Shown here: positions 53,397-62,724 of the stretch, piece after piece
Position numbering within the stretch: position 1 is the first letter of the stretch
How the letters are laid out: every line of letters starts with the position of its first letter
NCBI RefSeq assembly: GCF_046197875.1
Contig: NZ_CP166991.1
Location: 248,001-312,000 of the forward strand
Length of the DNA stretch: 64,000 nt
DNA from: Methanobrevibacter_A acididurans
Lineage (GTDB): Archaea > Methanobacteriota > Methanobacteria > Methanobacteriales > Methanobacteriaceae
Reading direction: 5' to 3'
Program-made: the position numbers and the translations under genes
Notes under the pieces: model-generated
The model's input: only the letters and a program-made list of their open reading frames with translations
Database searches by the model: none
Told to the model about the DNA's origin: nothing

Positions 53397-54602
53397 TCAT
53401 TCATTAATGAAAAATTTCTCAGCTGCATTAATCAAATACTCATCCTCATCTTCAGCAGCATTCTTAATATTAACAGAAATATCATAAAAAATTTTATTAA
53501 CAATAGATTTAGTAAGATTATCAATAATCTTAACACTACCTTCACTATCAGCTAACTTCACAATAGCTTTTTCACTTTCCCTTTGACGAATATCTTCCAT
53601 ATTAGATCTAATCTTACGTAAAATATCTTCAACTTTCATTAATTTAAAAGAATTTTCCAATAAATCAAATTCTTCTGAAATAATCTTCTCAGCAGCTTCA
53701 GATTCATTTTTACGCAAAGCCTTATTTTTTTCAGCAACCCCTCTTAAATCATCAATATTTAAAAGATTAACATTTAAATCTTTAACATCCTCATCAATAT
53801 CTCGAGGATTAGCAATATCAATCATTAAAATATTTTCAGCATTTTTATCCTCAATAATAGGAGCAACACGTTCCTTAGTTAAAATATAATGAGGAGCACC
53901 AGTAGCACTAATAACAACATCAGCATTAGCCAAATAATGACCAATATCATCAATTAAAATAGATTCTCCACCTAATTCTTTAGCTAATCTATTTGCACGG
54001 AAATAAGTTCTATTAGCAACAAAAATCGCTTTCAAATCTTTCTCAGCAATAGCTTTAGCAACTAAAGTACCCATTTCACCAGCACCAATAACAAGAACAC
54101 ACTTACCTCTTAAATCACCAATAATTTCCTCAGCTAAATCAACAGCAGCAGAACCAATAGAAACACTACCCTGATTAATCATAGTCTTCTGTCTAACTTC
54201 CTGGCCCACATGAATAGCCTTTAAAAAAATAGTATCTAAAATTTTACCACAATGATTTTCCTTATCTGCAACTTTTTTAGAATCCTTAATCTGACCTAAA
54301 ATTTGATCTTCACCAACAATCATAGACTCTAAACCAGAAGTCATTCTAAAAAGATGAATAATACTATCATCACCATATTGAATAATAATATTCTTATTAT
54401 CATGATCTAATAATGGCTCATCATAAGAAATAAAATCATCATGAATATAATATTCATATCTGTTACAAGTAGATATTTCAACATATTCATTAATATCATA
54501 CTTTTCTTTTAATTGATTAAATAAATTTTTTAAATCATTAGAAACTATTTCCATAGTCTCAATATCTGCAATTTTATGATCTACACCTATATTGATTATC
54601 AA
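53397..54602 (-). CDS. hemA: Glutamyl-tRNA reductase
   Basis: The first committed enzyme of tetrapyrrole synthesis by the C5 path, reducing glutamyl-tRNA to glutamate-1-semialdehyde. The catalytic cysteine is Cys46 in EISTCNRYEYY. Further marks are GLESMIVGEDQILGQIK, the Rossmann GAGEMGTLVAKAI, ATGAPHYIL and the dimerisation helix near the C terminus. The upstream gene, 66 bp away, codes for a precursor-oxidation enzyme, so the two form a transcript for F430, heme-like and corrinoid needs. Confidence 0.95.
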   Translation of the reverse strand: MIINIGVDHKIADIETMEIVSNDLKNLFNQLKEKYDINEYVEISTCNRYEYYIHDDFISYDEPLLDHDNKNIIIQYGDDSIIHLFRMTSGLESMIVGEDQILGQIKDSKKVADKENHCGKILDTIFLKAIHVGQEVRQKTMINQGSVSIGSAAVDLAEEIIGDLRGKCVLVIGAGEMGTLVAKAIAEKDLKAIFVANRTYFRANRLAKELGGESILIDDIGHYLANADVVISATGAPHYILTKERVAPIIEDKNAENILMIDIANPRDIDEDVKDLNVNLLNIDDLRGVAEKNKALRKNESEAAEKIISEEFDLLENSFKLMKVEDILRKIRSNMEDIRQRESEKAIVKLADSEGSVKIIDNLTKSIVNKIFYDISVNIKNAAEDEDEYLINAAEKFFINE

Positions 54603-54668
54603 TTAATTCTCTCCCTAAAAAAAATAAACATAAAAGAAATTCTATTAATATTATATTACTATTAATTA

Positions 54669-55286
54669 TTAAATATTTTCAATTAAACCCTCAACATAAA
54701 CTTTAGCTTCATCTAATTTAGATTCCTCTAAAAGCATATTAACTTTATCATCCTTTAAAATATCATACAATTTATTCTTCCTATCTTTCTGATTAGGAAT
54801 CTTATTTTTTAAAAGATTACGACAATAATCTTGAAGTTGAATCTCAAGAATATCTTTAGAACTAATTGTAGATTGAATCTTTTTTCGAAGCTCCTTAGCC
54901 ATCAAAGGACTTTTACCGCCAGTAAATAAGGAAATTTCAACATCACCAATAAAAAAACTTGAAGGAATGACAAGATTACCCTCATCTGGACAATCAGCAC
55001 GATTAACTAATTTACCCTCACTAATTTTTGAAACATAATCAGATAAATCCTTATCTCCACTAGCTAAAATAACAATATCGCACCATTTAACTAACTTGTC
55101 AACATTACTCAAATCTTCTAATATGGCTCCTTTATCTAATAATTCTTCAGAAATAAAATCTCCAGCTAAAATAACATTAGAACCTTTATCCAAAAAACGA
55201 TTAGCTCTACGTGTAGCTACCTCTCCAGTTCCTAAAATAAAAACATTTTTATCTTTCACTTCTAAAAAAACTGATGTTAAACCCAT
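54669..55286 (-). CDS. Precorrin-2 dehydrogenase / siroheme-type NAD enzyme
   Basis: The family (Met8p/CysG N-terminal/SirC) oxidises precorrin-2 to sirohydrochlorin, precursor of F430 and siroheme. The NAD loop is FILGTGEVATRRANRFLDKGSNVILA, and the conserved LVNRADCPDEGNLVIPSSFF and SLFTGGKSPLMAKELRKKI segments complete the match. No chelatase or methyltransferase domain is fused. It starts the minus-strand pair with hemA. GTAAT(AGG-like) upstream is weak, but the ATG fits the family start. Confidence 0.9.
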   Translation of the reverse strand: MGLTSVFLEVKDKNVFILGTGEVATRRANRFLDKGSNVILAGDFISEELLDKGAILEDLSNVDKLVKWCDIVILASGDKDLSDYVSKISEGKLVNRADCPDEGNLVIPSSFFIGDVEISLFTGGKSPLMAKELRKKIQSTISSKDILEIQLQDYCRNLLKNKIPNQKDRKNKLYDILKDDKVNMLLEESKLDEAKVYVEGLIENI

Positions 55287-55410
55287 ATAATTACCTTTCT
55301 TTATTAATTAAAAACTAGTTTAATAAAAAATATTTCATAAAAAAAATAAAAAATTAGTAGAATTTTTTTAATAAAAAAAATTCATAAAAAATAAATAAAA
55401 CATATAAATT

Positions 55411-55893
55411 TTATTTTCCATTTTCTAAAGCTTTAACTCTAAGTAACTTAATAGCCATATGCAAATCATTATTACAATCAGTTAAAACTTTATTAGCTTC
55501 AGTTTCAGATATTTCGAATGCATCAACAAGAGCATTAATATTTTCTTCACAATCATCTTCTGTATTACCAACTAATGCTTCGGATAATTCTTTTTTCAAA
55601 GTTAAATATTCATCTGGACTCATGTTAATATTTCGCAATACCATATCTCTTAAAGGACAAGGTTTAGATGTTTTACAACACCAAACTAATGAACCAAAAC
55701 AAGTTCCAGCACCTTCGCCCAATCTAGTGTTTTTAGCGAAATCTTCTTTAATTTTTATATATTCTTGTGGTGTTATTCCTACTTCTCTTAAAGCATTCAT
55801 CACAGGACATGGTTTAACTGGAGGACAGCAAAATGCTAATCCTCTAACATCTCCCCCTCGACATATATGTGATGGTGCGTCATCCCAACCCAT
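55411..55893 (-). CDS. Methanogenesis marker 9 domain protein (160 aa)
   Basis: A cysteine-rich methanogen-specific protein: MGWDDAPSHICRGGDVRGLA, AFCCPPVKPCPV, GTCFGSLVWCCKTSKPCPLRD and the C-terminal DDCEENI region. The first cysteine block occurs as a hallmark of methanogenesis marker 9. Paired CC-x5-C motifs suggest an iron-sulfur cluster. The C-terminal third is a UBA-like helical region (VDAFEISETEANKVLTDCNNDLHMAIKLLR). The function is unknown; family distribution links it to methanogenesis. Confidence 0.85.
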   Translation of the reverse strand: MGWDDAPSHICRGGDVRGLAFCCPPVKPCPVMNALREVGITPQEYIKIKEDFAKNTRLGEGAGTCFGSLVWCCKTSKPCPLRDMVLRNINMSPDEYLTLKKELSEALVGNTEDDCEENINALVDAFEISETEANKVLTDCNNDLHMAIKLLRVKALENGK

Positions 55894-56125
55894 ATTATTA
55901 CTCCTTAAATTTATTTTATTAAAATTTTATATTTAATTAGTTTTTCACTATTAAAAGAATGCCTAAAATTAAGACATAATTACATTTTAATTAGTATATC
56001 TATATAAAATTTAATTCTATATAAAACTAATATTTTTATTCTAATAATATGATTTTTAAAGTATATAATGTAAACGGTTTTATTTAAAAAAAATGTAAAA
56101 AAAGAATTAAAAGTATGATAAATTA

Positions 56126-57727
56126 TTATTCGTCTTTTAACATGTCTTCTTTCTCTTTAACTGTTAATGATGAAACGATTTCTTCAGGTTTTCCAGTTTC
56201 TAAAACTTTTCCGCCTCTCATAAGAGTAGCACGATCACAAACATCTAATACGAAATCCATATCGTGGGATACTATTAAGAATGTTTGATCAAATTCATCT
56301 CTTGCTCGAAGAATAGAGTCAGTTACAATAACTCTTGTAATTGGATCCATAGTACCAGTTGGTTCATCTAAAATAATAATATTTGGCTCTTTAATAAGAA
56401 CTTGTGCAAGTGCTACACGATGTTTTTCCCCTACACTTAATTCATCAGGATATTTTTCTAAAATATTTCCTGCAGTACTTTCATCAAATCCAACAGCAAC
56501 AAGAACATGACTAGCTTTTATTTTTGCAAATTCTCCAGGTAAATCTAAACTTATAGCATCAGTTAAATTTCCAAGAATTGTTCTACTTGGATATAAGGAA
56601 TATTCTTGGTGAAGTAATCCAATATAAGGAGTCACTCTTCCCCGATTAAATTGACCTGCCTTAGTCATATCAATCCAATCATCTCCAAGTTTAATGTTAA
56701 TTTCACCACTACTTGGATCAGTTAAACCTAATATCATACGAGTAAGTGTTGTTTTTCCAGAACCACTTAATCCAACAATTCCAAATATTTCCCCATGGTT
56801 AACACTTAAATTAATGTTATCATCAGCTTTAACTACTCCTCTTTCAATAGAATAATAATATTTCTTAATATTTTTAATTTCTATTTCAGGACCACCATGT
56901 GCATGTTTTTCAACTTTTTTAGGTAAAGGAACAGTAGCTAAAAATTTATCAACAACTTCTTCAGGTTTTCCACATTCTTTAATTTCACCTTTTTCTAACC
57001 AAATAACTTTATCTGCTAAAGTATTAATTACTTCTGGCCAATGACTAGTAATAACCATAGTAATATTCTTATTTTTAATTTCTTTTTCAAGAGTATCATG
57101 TAAACGGTCAGCAGTTTGAGGATCTAATGTACCTGTAGGTTCATCAGCTAAAAATAAAGTTGGATTTTTCGCTAATTGTCTAGCTAAAACTACTCTTTGC
57201 TTTTCTCCTCCACTTAAATCACGAGCTACATGAGTTACACGGTGGCTCATTTGAACCATATCTAAGAGTTCTAAAGCTCTATAAATATTTTCTTCTAAAT
57301 ATTTACCTTCATCACCCATAGCTTTAAGAACATTATCGATTACAGTTTCTTCATCGTATAATGCGAAATTTCTTTGAAGCATTATAGCTATTCTTCTTTT
57401 AATAGCAGCAAATTCTAATCTTTCAGCATGCCAAAAGTCAATGGTTTTTTCTTCATATTCTCCACCACATGAACATTTTTTACCAATTTTAGAGGGTGCT
57501 TCAACATGCATACATTCTTTACACATTGCAACATGGAATATTATTTGACCTTCATCTGGTTCATATTCTTTTGTACCTCTTAACATACTGATTAAAACAG
57601 ATTTTCCACTACCACTTCTACCTAATATTCCTAAAGTTTCTCCTTCATCAATTTCTAAGTTTATGTTTTTAAGAACGGGGACATCATTAAATGTTTTTCC
57701 TATGTTTTTAAATGTAATAAAAGACAT
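56126..57727 (-). CDS. atwA: Methyl-coenzyme M reductase activation component A2
   Basis: An ATPase with two ABC modules that takes part in activating methyl-coenzyme M reductase. Walker A sites are GRSGSGKS (36-43) and GLSGSGKTT in the second half; signatures are LSGGEKQR and LSVGEKHR. Between Walker A and signature of the first module there is a zinc insert with Cys69, Cys72, Cys85 and Cys87, typical of AtwA. No membrane part. It is a single gene with the start at AAGGTGAACG. Length is standard. Confidence 0.95.
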   Translation of the reverse strand: MSFITFKNIGKTFNDVPVLKNINLEIDEGETLGILGRSGSGKSVLISMLRGTKEYEPDEGQIIFHVAMCKECMHVEAPSKIGKKCSCGGEYEEKTIDFWHAERLEFAAIKRRIAIMLQRNFALYDEETVIDNVLKAMGDEGKYLEENIYRALELLDMVQMSHRVTHVARDLSGGEKQRVVLARQLAKNPTLFLADEPTGTLDPQTADRLHDTLEKEIKNKNITMVITSHWPEVINTLADKVIWLEKGEIKECGKPEEVVDKFLATVPLPKKVEKHAHGGPEIEIKNIKKYYYSIERGVVKADDNINLSVNHGEIFGIVGLSGSGKTTLTRMILGLTDPSSGEINIKLGDDWIDMTKAGQFNRGRVTPYIGLLHQEYSLYPSRTILGNLTDAISLDLPGEFAKIKASHVLVAVGFDESTAGNILEKYPDELSVGEKHRVALAQVLIKEPNIIILDEPTGTMDPITRVIVTDSILRARDEFDQTFLIVSHDMDFVLDVCDRATLMRGGKVLETGKPEEIVSSLTVKEKEDMLKDE

Positions 57728-57895
57728 TCGTTCACCTTTAATTTTTTTGTTCCTTTTTTTAATTTATTTTATAATGAATATTATTCCTTTTTTGATTAAT
57801 AATCGTAAATTTATAAAATTCTTATATATTAGATTTTATATTTCTTATTTATAATATTTATTATCTTATTTTATAACAGATTTAATATTTTTAAT

Positions 57896-58195
57896 TTAAT
57901 TAATACATCTTCCACTACCATGCATAGGAGTTCCACATTTAGGGCATTTAGTATTTTTACAAGGTTCACCCTTAATTTTAGGGATTTCATATCCACATTT
58001 AGGACATTTACAAGAAGAAGGAGGAATTCCAATACCTCTACCTTCTCCTCCAAAAGATCTTCTTTTATTCAATGTATCATTTTTTAAGAGTATGATTTTA
58101 TCAGATTTACATTCTGGACATTCAGTGTACTTTTTATTATTATTTTTCCATTCTAATCCACAATTTTGGCAATGGTAAACTTCATGTTCATCCAT
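57896..58195 (-). CDS. Double zinc-ribbon protein (99 aa)
   Basis: Two zinc-binding units: CQNCG with CPECK (Cys9, Cys12, Cys26, Cys29), and further downstream CKCPKCGYE, GEPCKNTKCPKCGTPMHGSGRC. The first unit matches almost residue for residue the C-terminal unit of the DUF134 regulator encoded upstream (YHC-x2-CG-x2-W-x-NNNKKYTECP-x-CKS). It lies 60 bp after that gene and is likely on the same transcript. Function unknown; a partner of the regulator is possible. Confidence 0.8.
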   Translation of the reverse strand: MDEHEVYHCQNCGLEWKNNNKKYTECPECKSDKIILLKNDTLNKRRSFGGEGRGIGIPPSSCKCPKCGYEIPKIKGEPCKNTKCPKCGTPMHGSGRCIN

Positions 58196-58255
58196 TTTTT
58201 TACACGTCCTATTTTTTTTACCTTAATCTTTTAGAACATTATTTGAAATTTTTTT

Positions 58256-58651
58256 TTATTCCTCTATTAATAATTCAATATCTTTAGATTTGCAATCTGG
58301 ACATTCAGTGTACTTTTTATTATTGTTGTTCCATTGAAATCCACATTTTTTGCAATGATAAGTATTTGGTTCGTTAATATTATCAGTTTCAATTATATTG
58401 ATTTTTCTCCCTTCAATTAAGGATTTAGCAATTTTTTTTCTAGCAGAATTCAGTATTCTATGGAAAGTTGACTGGGAGATGTTCATTAATTCTGCAGATT
58501 CTTTTTGATTAAAATTATGGTAATCCTTTAATCTAATTGCTTCATATTCATCAGCTACCATTTTTATAGCTGGTAAATTATTATTGTTTTGATTGAAGCA
58601 CCTTTGTTCAGGATTTTTACTTATTTGACGTTTGATTTTTGGTCTAACCAT
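58256..58651 (-). CDS. DUF134 (UPF0251) HTH regulator with C-terminal zinc ribbon (131 aa)
   Basis: The N-terminal part MVRPKIKRQI, NPEQRCFNQ and MVADEYEAIRLKDYHNFNQKESAELMNISQSTFHRILNSARKKIA (near 33-77) is DUF134, a sigma-like helix-turn-helix related to regulators near iron-molybdenum cofactor genes. The C-terminal 34 residues are a zinc ribbon shared with the next gene. The start is the ATG at 58651, with GGTTGA upstream, rather than a TTG at 58660. A perfect 20-bp palindrome lies about 38 bp upstream, an apt operator for self-control. Confidence 0.85.
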   Translation of the reverse strand: MVRPKIKRQISKNPEQRCFNQNNNNLPAIKMVADEYEAIRLKDYHNFNQKESAELMNISQSTFHRILNSARKKIAKSLIEGRKINIIETDNINEPNTYHCKKCGFQWNNNNKKYTECPDCKSKDIELLIEE

Positions 58652-58688
58652 AATTTTCAACCTTTATAATATAATTTTTTATTATATA

Positions 58689-58708
58689 TTATGAATATAT
58701 ATTCATAA
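58689..58708. promoter_or_regulatory. 20-bp perfect palindrome upstream of DUF134 regulator (operator candidate)
   Basis: TTATGAATATATATTCATAA is self-complementary. It is 38 bp from the regulator start and overlaps its likely TATA region, so it suits a repressor site. The TATGAAT core on each side is not just an A/T alternation. Confidence 0.5.
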
Positions 58709-58753
58709 CACCTTTATAAAACTTACTATAAACATAAATAAAAACAGAAAAAA

Positions 58754-59482
58754 TTACAAAGATGATAAATCAAAATCTAATTTACCATTCATACAAGCCC
58801 TAGCTAAAGAAACACCATCAGCACCAGCACTAACCATATCCTCAGCACGCTCAAGTGAATTAATAGAATTATTACCAATCAAACAAATATCAGTTTCACC
58901 TGAAATTCTACGAATCAAATCCAAATCAGCATTAGCAACACCAGGATTCATAGCATCCACATGAAGAAAATCAGCACCAGATTCATCAACCAATTTAGCA
59001 ATACTCAAAGTATCAACACCATTAACATTAGCACGAATCTTAACAGAAACCTTAGAACTAGCATTATCAACAACACTAACAATATAATCTGATAAATCAG
59101 AACGTTTTAACATACTTTGCCCACAACCAATACTAGTTAACTCTTTTTGTCTACAATGACAATTAATCTCAACAATATCAACAGAATCTAATTCACTAAC
59201 TTTAATAACATTCTCAGGATTAACAGAACGAACATTACAAGAAATTAAAACATCAGAATTTTCACGAATCAACTCAGATTCATCTTTAATAAAAGAAAAA
59301 ACATTAGACATTTCTAAATCAAACTCTTTCCTACCTCTAGAAATAATTTTTTTACCAGCATCAATAGAAGATTCATCAATATTAAAACCTCCTAAAGTAG
59401 CAACATTAAATCCATAAGGAATTAACTTTAATAAAAAATTTCCATCACTTATTCCAGCCATAGGAGCTATCACTTTTATCAT
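58754..59482 (-). CDS. MJ0144-like TIM-barrel protein (dihydrouridine-synthase/DHOD-like, 242 aa)
   Basis: A flavin-type TIM barrel: IAPMAGISDGNFLLKLI at the start, VDIVEINCHCRQKELTSIGCGQSML in the middle, SVKIRANVNGVD, and IGNNSINSLERAEDMVSAGADGVSLARA at the phosphate-binding end. It resembles tRNA-dihydrouridine synthases and dihydroorotate dehydrogenases, but the usual catalytic cysteine and lysine set are altered, in line with the MJ0144 family. Substrate unknown. Its gene lies downstream of GTP cyclohydrolase III, as I recall for MJ0144 and MJ0145 in Methanocaldococcus. Confidence 0.8.
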   Translation of the reverse strand: MIKVIAPMAGISDGNFLLKLIPYGFNVATLGGFNIDESSIDAGKKIISRGRKEFDLEMSNVFSFIKDESELIRENSDVLISCNVRSVNPENVIKVSELDSVDIVEINCHCRQKELTSIGCGQSMLKRSDLSDYIVSVVDNASSKVSVKIRANVNGVDTLSIAKLVDESGADFLHVDAMNPGVANADLDLIRRISGETDICLIGNNSINSLERAEDMVSAGADGVSLARACMNGKLDFDLSSL

Positions 59483-59636
59483 AAAAAATCAATCTCTCAT
59501 TTATAAAAAAATAATTTAAAAAAAAGGAAAATTCAATAAAAACTTAATAAAAAAAGAATAATTAAAAAAAAATGGATGGTTTTTAATATACGGAATTTCT
59601 TTTTTTATAGGTGAAATACATTAAATTTAAATAAAT

Positions 59637-60404
59637 TTAATCTTTATATTCTTTTTCAACAATGTCAATCCATTTCTCATTGTTGCATTCACGAATATTT
59701 TCTAAACCAATATCTGCCATATAAGCAGCATCTTCAGCATTATTACCTTTTCCAATACCTGCTTTTAAACCAATACCGATCTCATCATATAATTCTTTTA
59801 AAGTTTCTTCAATTTCCTCAGCACTCATACCATTACATGGGCACATAAAGTTATCTCCACCAATAAAGAACACTAAACCGCCTTTTTTAATTAACTTACT
59901 CATTAAATAATGCTGTGCCTTATTAACCATAAAACTAGTATCAAAAGCAGACTCAATATCAGTTAAAGTTTCAGTCACACTATTAATATCCACATGGGCA
60001 ACTTGAACATAATTTTCACTATTTTCAGCTAAAGAATCAACAGCTAAAATTTCCTTTCTTTCTTTTTGTTGAGCTCCACCTTTATTCTGTAAAGCAATTG
60101 TTGCTAATTTTTGAGCTTCATGAGGTGTTTCAGCAGCACCCACACCCATACTTATTGTAATTGGGTATCTATTACGAATAGATCTTTGAATTCTTAAATG
60201 ATCTTCAGTATCTAAACCATTAGTAATGGCTAGCATATTATCAAATCTAGTAAAGAACACTAAACCTTTCTTCATAGCAAATTGTCTTTGCACATCAGCA
60301 AATAATTCAGATTGTAAAATTTGAAGGTCAGATTCATTACGTGGGCGAGGAGTAACTGTCCAAGGACCATAGTTATCAATTTGTATCAATGTCATTTGTA
60401 TCAT
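59637..60404 (-). CDS. GTP cyclohydrolase III
   Basis: The archaeal enzyme opens GTP to a formylamino-pyrimidine used for FO/F420 and riboflavin. It has an N-terminal MIQMTLIQIDNYGPWTVTPRPRNE, the nucleotide-binding FFTRFDNMLAITNGL, and SMGVGAAETPHEAQ, then a second cyclase-like module with FFIGGDNFMCPCNG, both of the palm fold of nucleotidyl cyclases. Length 255 is standard. AGGTGA lies six bases before the ATG. Its product feeds the same cofactor as CofD and CofE, encoded just upstream. Confidence 0.93.
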   Translation of the reverse strand: MIQMTLIQIDNYGPWTVTPRPRNESDLQILQSELFADVQRQFAMKKGLVFFTRFDNMLAITNGLDTEDHLRIQRSIRNRYPITISMGVGAAETPHEAQKLATIALQNKGGAQQKERKEILAVDSLAENSENYVQVAHVDINSVTETLTDIESAFDTSFMVNKAQHYLMSKLIKKGGLVFFIGGDNFMCPCNGMSAEEIEETLKELYDEIGIGLKAGIGKGNNAEDAAYMADIGLENIRECNNEKWIDIVEKEYKD

Positions 60405-60519
60405 ATAATTTCACCTATATTATTAATATATAGATTTTAACTAAATAGTATAAAAACTTTTCATTATATTTTAAATAAATTTAAAAAAAAATTTAAGTCT
60501 TTTTAAAGAAATTAAAAAA

Positions 60520-61425
60520 TCAAATCTTTTTTAAACAATTTTTAGCTAAATTTTTTTTATCTTCCATAGTTTTCATAATAGTATTAGTCACTGTTACTTC
60601 TGGAATAATCTTTCCAATTTCACTCTTTAAATTCTCATCTTTTAAATCAATAACCATCTTATTAAGAAAACTTTTATAAATAGATGCAATACCATAAGAA
60701 CTAGTTTCATAACCTAAAGCATTCATAAACTTATTTGCAGGACCACTAACCGCAGAACCACCAACAATAGGAGAAACCCCAACAACATAAGTACTTTTCA
60801 AAGCATCTATAACTCCATCTAACTTTAAAATAGGTAAAATACTAGTAATAGGATTAGATGGGCCTATAATCACAATATCTGAATTCTGTATAGTATTAAT
60901 AATTTCAGGAGCAGGTTTAACATTACTATAAATCACATCTAAAACTTCAGGTTTCATCTGCTCTTTAATTAAAAAATCATGAAATTCCATTTCACCTTTA
61001 TCAGTTAAAATTTTTATTTCAGAATCTTCATCACTCATAGGATAAACTTTAGATTTAATATTTAAACCTTTTCTTTGAATATCAACAGCTTCAGTTAAAC
61101 TATAATCTTTTAATAATAATGTTTTTTGAATTTTAGTACTCCGATCTTTATCCCCAATTCTCAATAACTCAGGAGAACCTATTTCACTAAGACGTTCATT
61201 AGTTATAAAAGTATCATCCTTAATCCCATACCACAAATCTTCATTAATAATATCTGAAAGCGTATAAAGCACAGTATCAATATCTGCAGAAACATAAACT
61301 CCAGAAAAATAATCATTTTCAACAGTATTAACAATTATATTAATATCCTCAGCATCAACAATATTTTTCAAACCTTGAATTAATTTTGGAGTTCCTGTAC
61401 CTCCAGAAAGTATAGTAATTATCAT
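60520..61425 (-). CDS. cofD: 2-phospho-L-lactate transferase
   Basis: CofD moves the phospholactyl group onto FO to make F420-0. The GDP-binding start is TILSGGTGTPKLIQGL; conserved are NTVENDYFSGVYVSADIDTVLY, WYGIKDDTF, IGPSNPITSILPIL and SPIVGGSAVSGPA. Length 301 is standard. It follows the zinc-ribbon gene by 39 bp and is probably the last gene of the cofE transcript. Confidence 0.95.
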   Translation of the reverse strand: MIITILSGGTGTPKLIQGLKNIVDAEDINIIVNTVENDYFSGVYVSADIDTVLYTLSDIINEDLWYGIKDDTFITNERLSEIGSPELLRIGDKDRSTKIQKTLLLKDYSLTEAVDIQRKGLNIKSKVYPMSDEDSEIKILTDKGEMEFHDFLIKEQMKPEVLDVIYSNVKPAPEIINTIQNSDIVIIGPSNPITSILPILKLDGVIDALKSTYVVGVSPIVGGSAVSGPANKFMNALGYETSSYGIASIYKSFLNKMVIDLKDENLKSEIGKIIPEVTVTNTIMKTMEDKKNLAKNCLKKI

Positions 61426-61464
61426 TTAAATAGCCTCTATAAAAAAAATAGTAAATATTTTTTT

Positions 61465-61935
61465 TTATTTAATATTTATAGTTTCAATCGCATTAACAGA
61501 TTCTTCTCCACATTGAGGACATGGATGTAAATCATCAATTAAAAGAGCCATTTGATTATCACAATTAGGACAATTATTTTCTAATAAAATTTTTCTTCTA
61601 TGTTGGAAACTTGTTTTATTAAAATCAAAAGTTAAAATCTTATTAAATTTTAAATCATTACCTATAAGATCAGGTATTAAATTATAAATTTCTTTTTCAT
61701 TTAAATTAGTGTTATTAATTTCTGGAACATAAGTTTTAATAAAATTATCACAATTTTTACAGTATCCAACATATAGATATCCTGCTAATTCAGAATTATC
61801 CATTTTCTTAGAAGTCTTCATAGTTAAACTTTCTTCAACTATTTCATCTTTATCTTCATTTAAATAAAAAATCAATGATTTATCAGTAAATTTAAAACCA
61901 CAATTTTCACATTCATATTTAACAATAGAACCCAT
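61465..61935 (-). CDS. Zinc-ribbon protein within the F420 gene run (156 aa)
   Basis: The N-terminal CENCGFKF and central CKNCDNF pairs make one zinc site, and CPNCDNQ with CPQCGEE near the end make another. The middle contains an acidic segment. No family recognised. It stands between a phloretin-hydrolase-like gene (5 bp) and cofD (39 bp), so it is co-transcribed with cofE and cofD. It may stabilise or regulate that operon; this is inference. Confidence 0.75.
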   Translation of the reverse strand: MGSIVKYECENCGFKFTDKSLIFYLNEDKDEIVEESLTMKTSKKMDNSELAGYLYVGYCKNCDNFIKTYVPEINNTNLNEKEIYNLIPDLIGNDLKFNKILTFDFNKTSFQHRRKILLENNCPNCDNQMALLIDDLHPCPQCGEESVNAIETINIK

Positions 61936-61940
61936 TCTAG

Positions 61941-62696
61941 TTATTCTCCAATATCTATTTTATAGAATTTTTCTCGGTATGTATCATATAATGGAGGTAA
62001 AATCTCATTAAGTCTAGTATATTCTATAAAATAATGTTTACTTATTAAATAAGCAGTATCCTCATTAAGTAATCTTCTTTTTATTAATCTTGGAATATTA
62101 TCTCCAATCCAAAAACGACTAATAATTTGAATACCTTCATCTTTCTCCTTAATTACATGAACCATTTTACTATGGCCAATTACTCCACCAATAGTACCTA
62201 TGGTTGCACAAAAAACAGTACCAATATTATTATCTTTAAATAATGTTTTATCAAATCCAAATATCCATGGATTTTGAAATTTAATAGCTAATGTCACATT
62301 ACCTTTACCAAAATCTTCTGTAACATGATGAGTGCATGGTTCAAAACCGTGAAATTTTCCTTTATATAATTTATCATCTAAATTAATAATACTTGAATGG
62401 TAACCAGGATACCATAATCTGTAATATGTACTACTTTGTGAGTACCACCAAAACCACCATTCAATCATATCAACTGTAAGATTCGGAAAGTTTAAGGTCA
62501 TTGAAAGTAGATAAGTACCATCATCTAAGCATTTATAACCAGTTTCATTTTGAACATCTTCATTCAAAATTAATTGATTAATATTACTCTTAGATATTGT
62601 AGTGATATCTGAAGCTTTATTAATCTTTTGTCTAATTTCTTTACTTAACTTAGGTAATGGGATTTCAAACATTTGATCAATTACATTCTCAACCAT
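61941..62696 (-). CDS. Phloretin-hydrolase / DAPG-hydrolase-like protein (251 aa)
   Basis: It resembles the PhlG/phloretin hydrolase family, zinc enzymes that cut a carbon-carbon bond between an acyl group and a phenolic ring. The marks are MIEWWFWWY and YYRLWYPGYH (near 77-100), HHVTEDFG (His123, His124, Glu127) and GHSKMVH (His175, His180), offering enough ligands for zinc. In this genome it is between cofE and a zinc-ribbon gene. Substrate is unknown: a plant phenolic in a gut setting, or a step linked with a cofactor, are both open. Fold call is moderately sure. Confidence 0.65.
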   Translation of the reverse strand: MVENVIDQMFEIPLPKLSKEIRQKINKASDITTISKSNINQLILNEDVQNETGYKCLDDGTYLLSMTLNFPNLTVDMIEWWFWWYSQSSTYYRLWYPGYHSSIINLDDKLYKGKFHGFEPCTHHVTEDFGKGNVTLAIKFQNPWIFGFDKTLFKDNNIGTVFCATIGTIGGVIGHSKMVHVIKEKDEGIQIISRFWIGDNIPRLIKRRLLNEDTAYLISKHYFIEYTRLNEILPPLYDTYREKFYKIDIGE

Positions 62697-62724
62697 AAAC
62701 TCATCTTCTTAAAAATTTTATTCT

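Noticed and set aside
57871..58053. 60-aa frame overlapping the double zinc-ribbon gene
   Set aside because: It is a shifted frame on the same strand without cysteine motifs; the 99-aa frame is clearly the gene.
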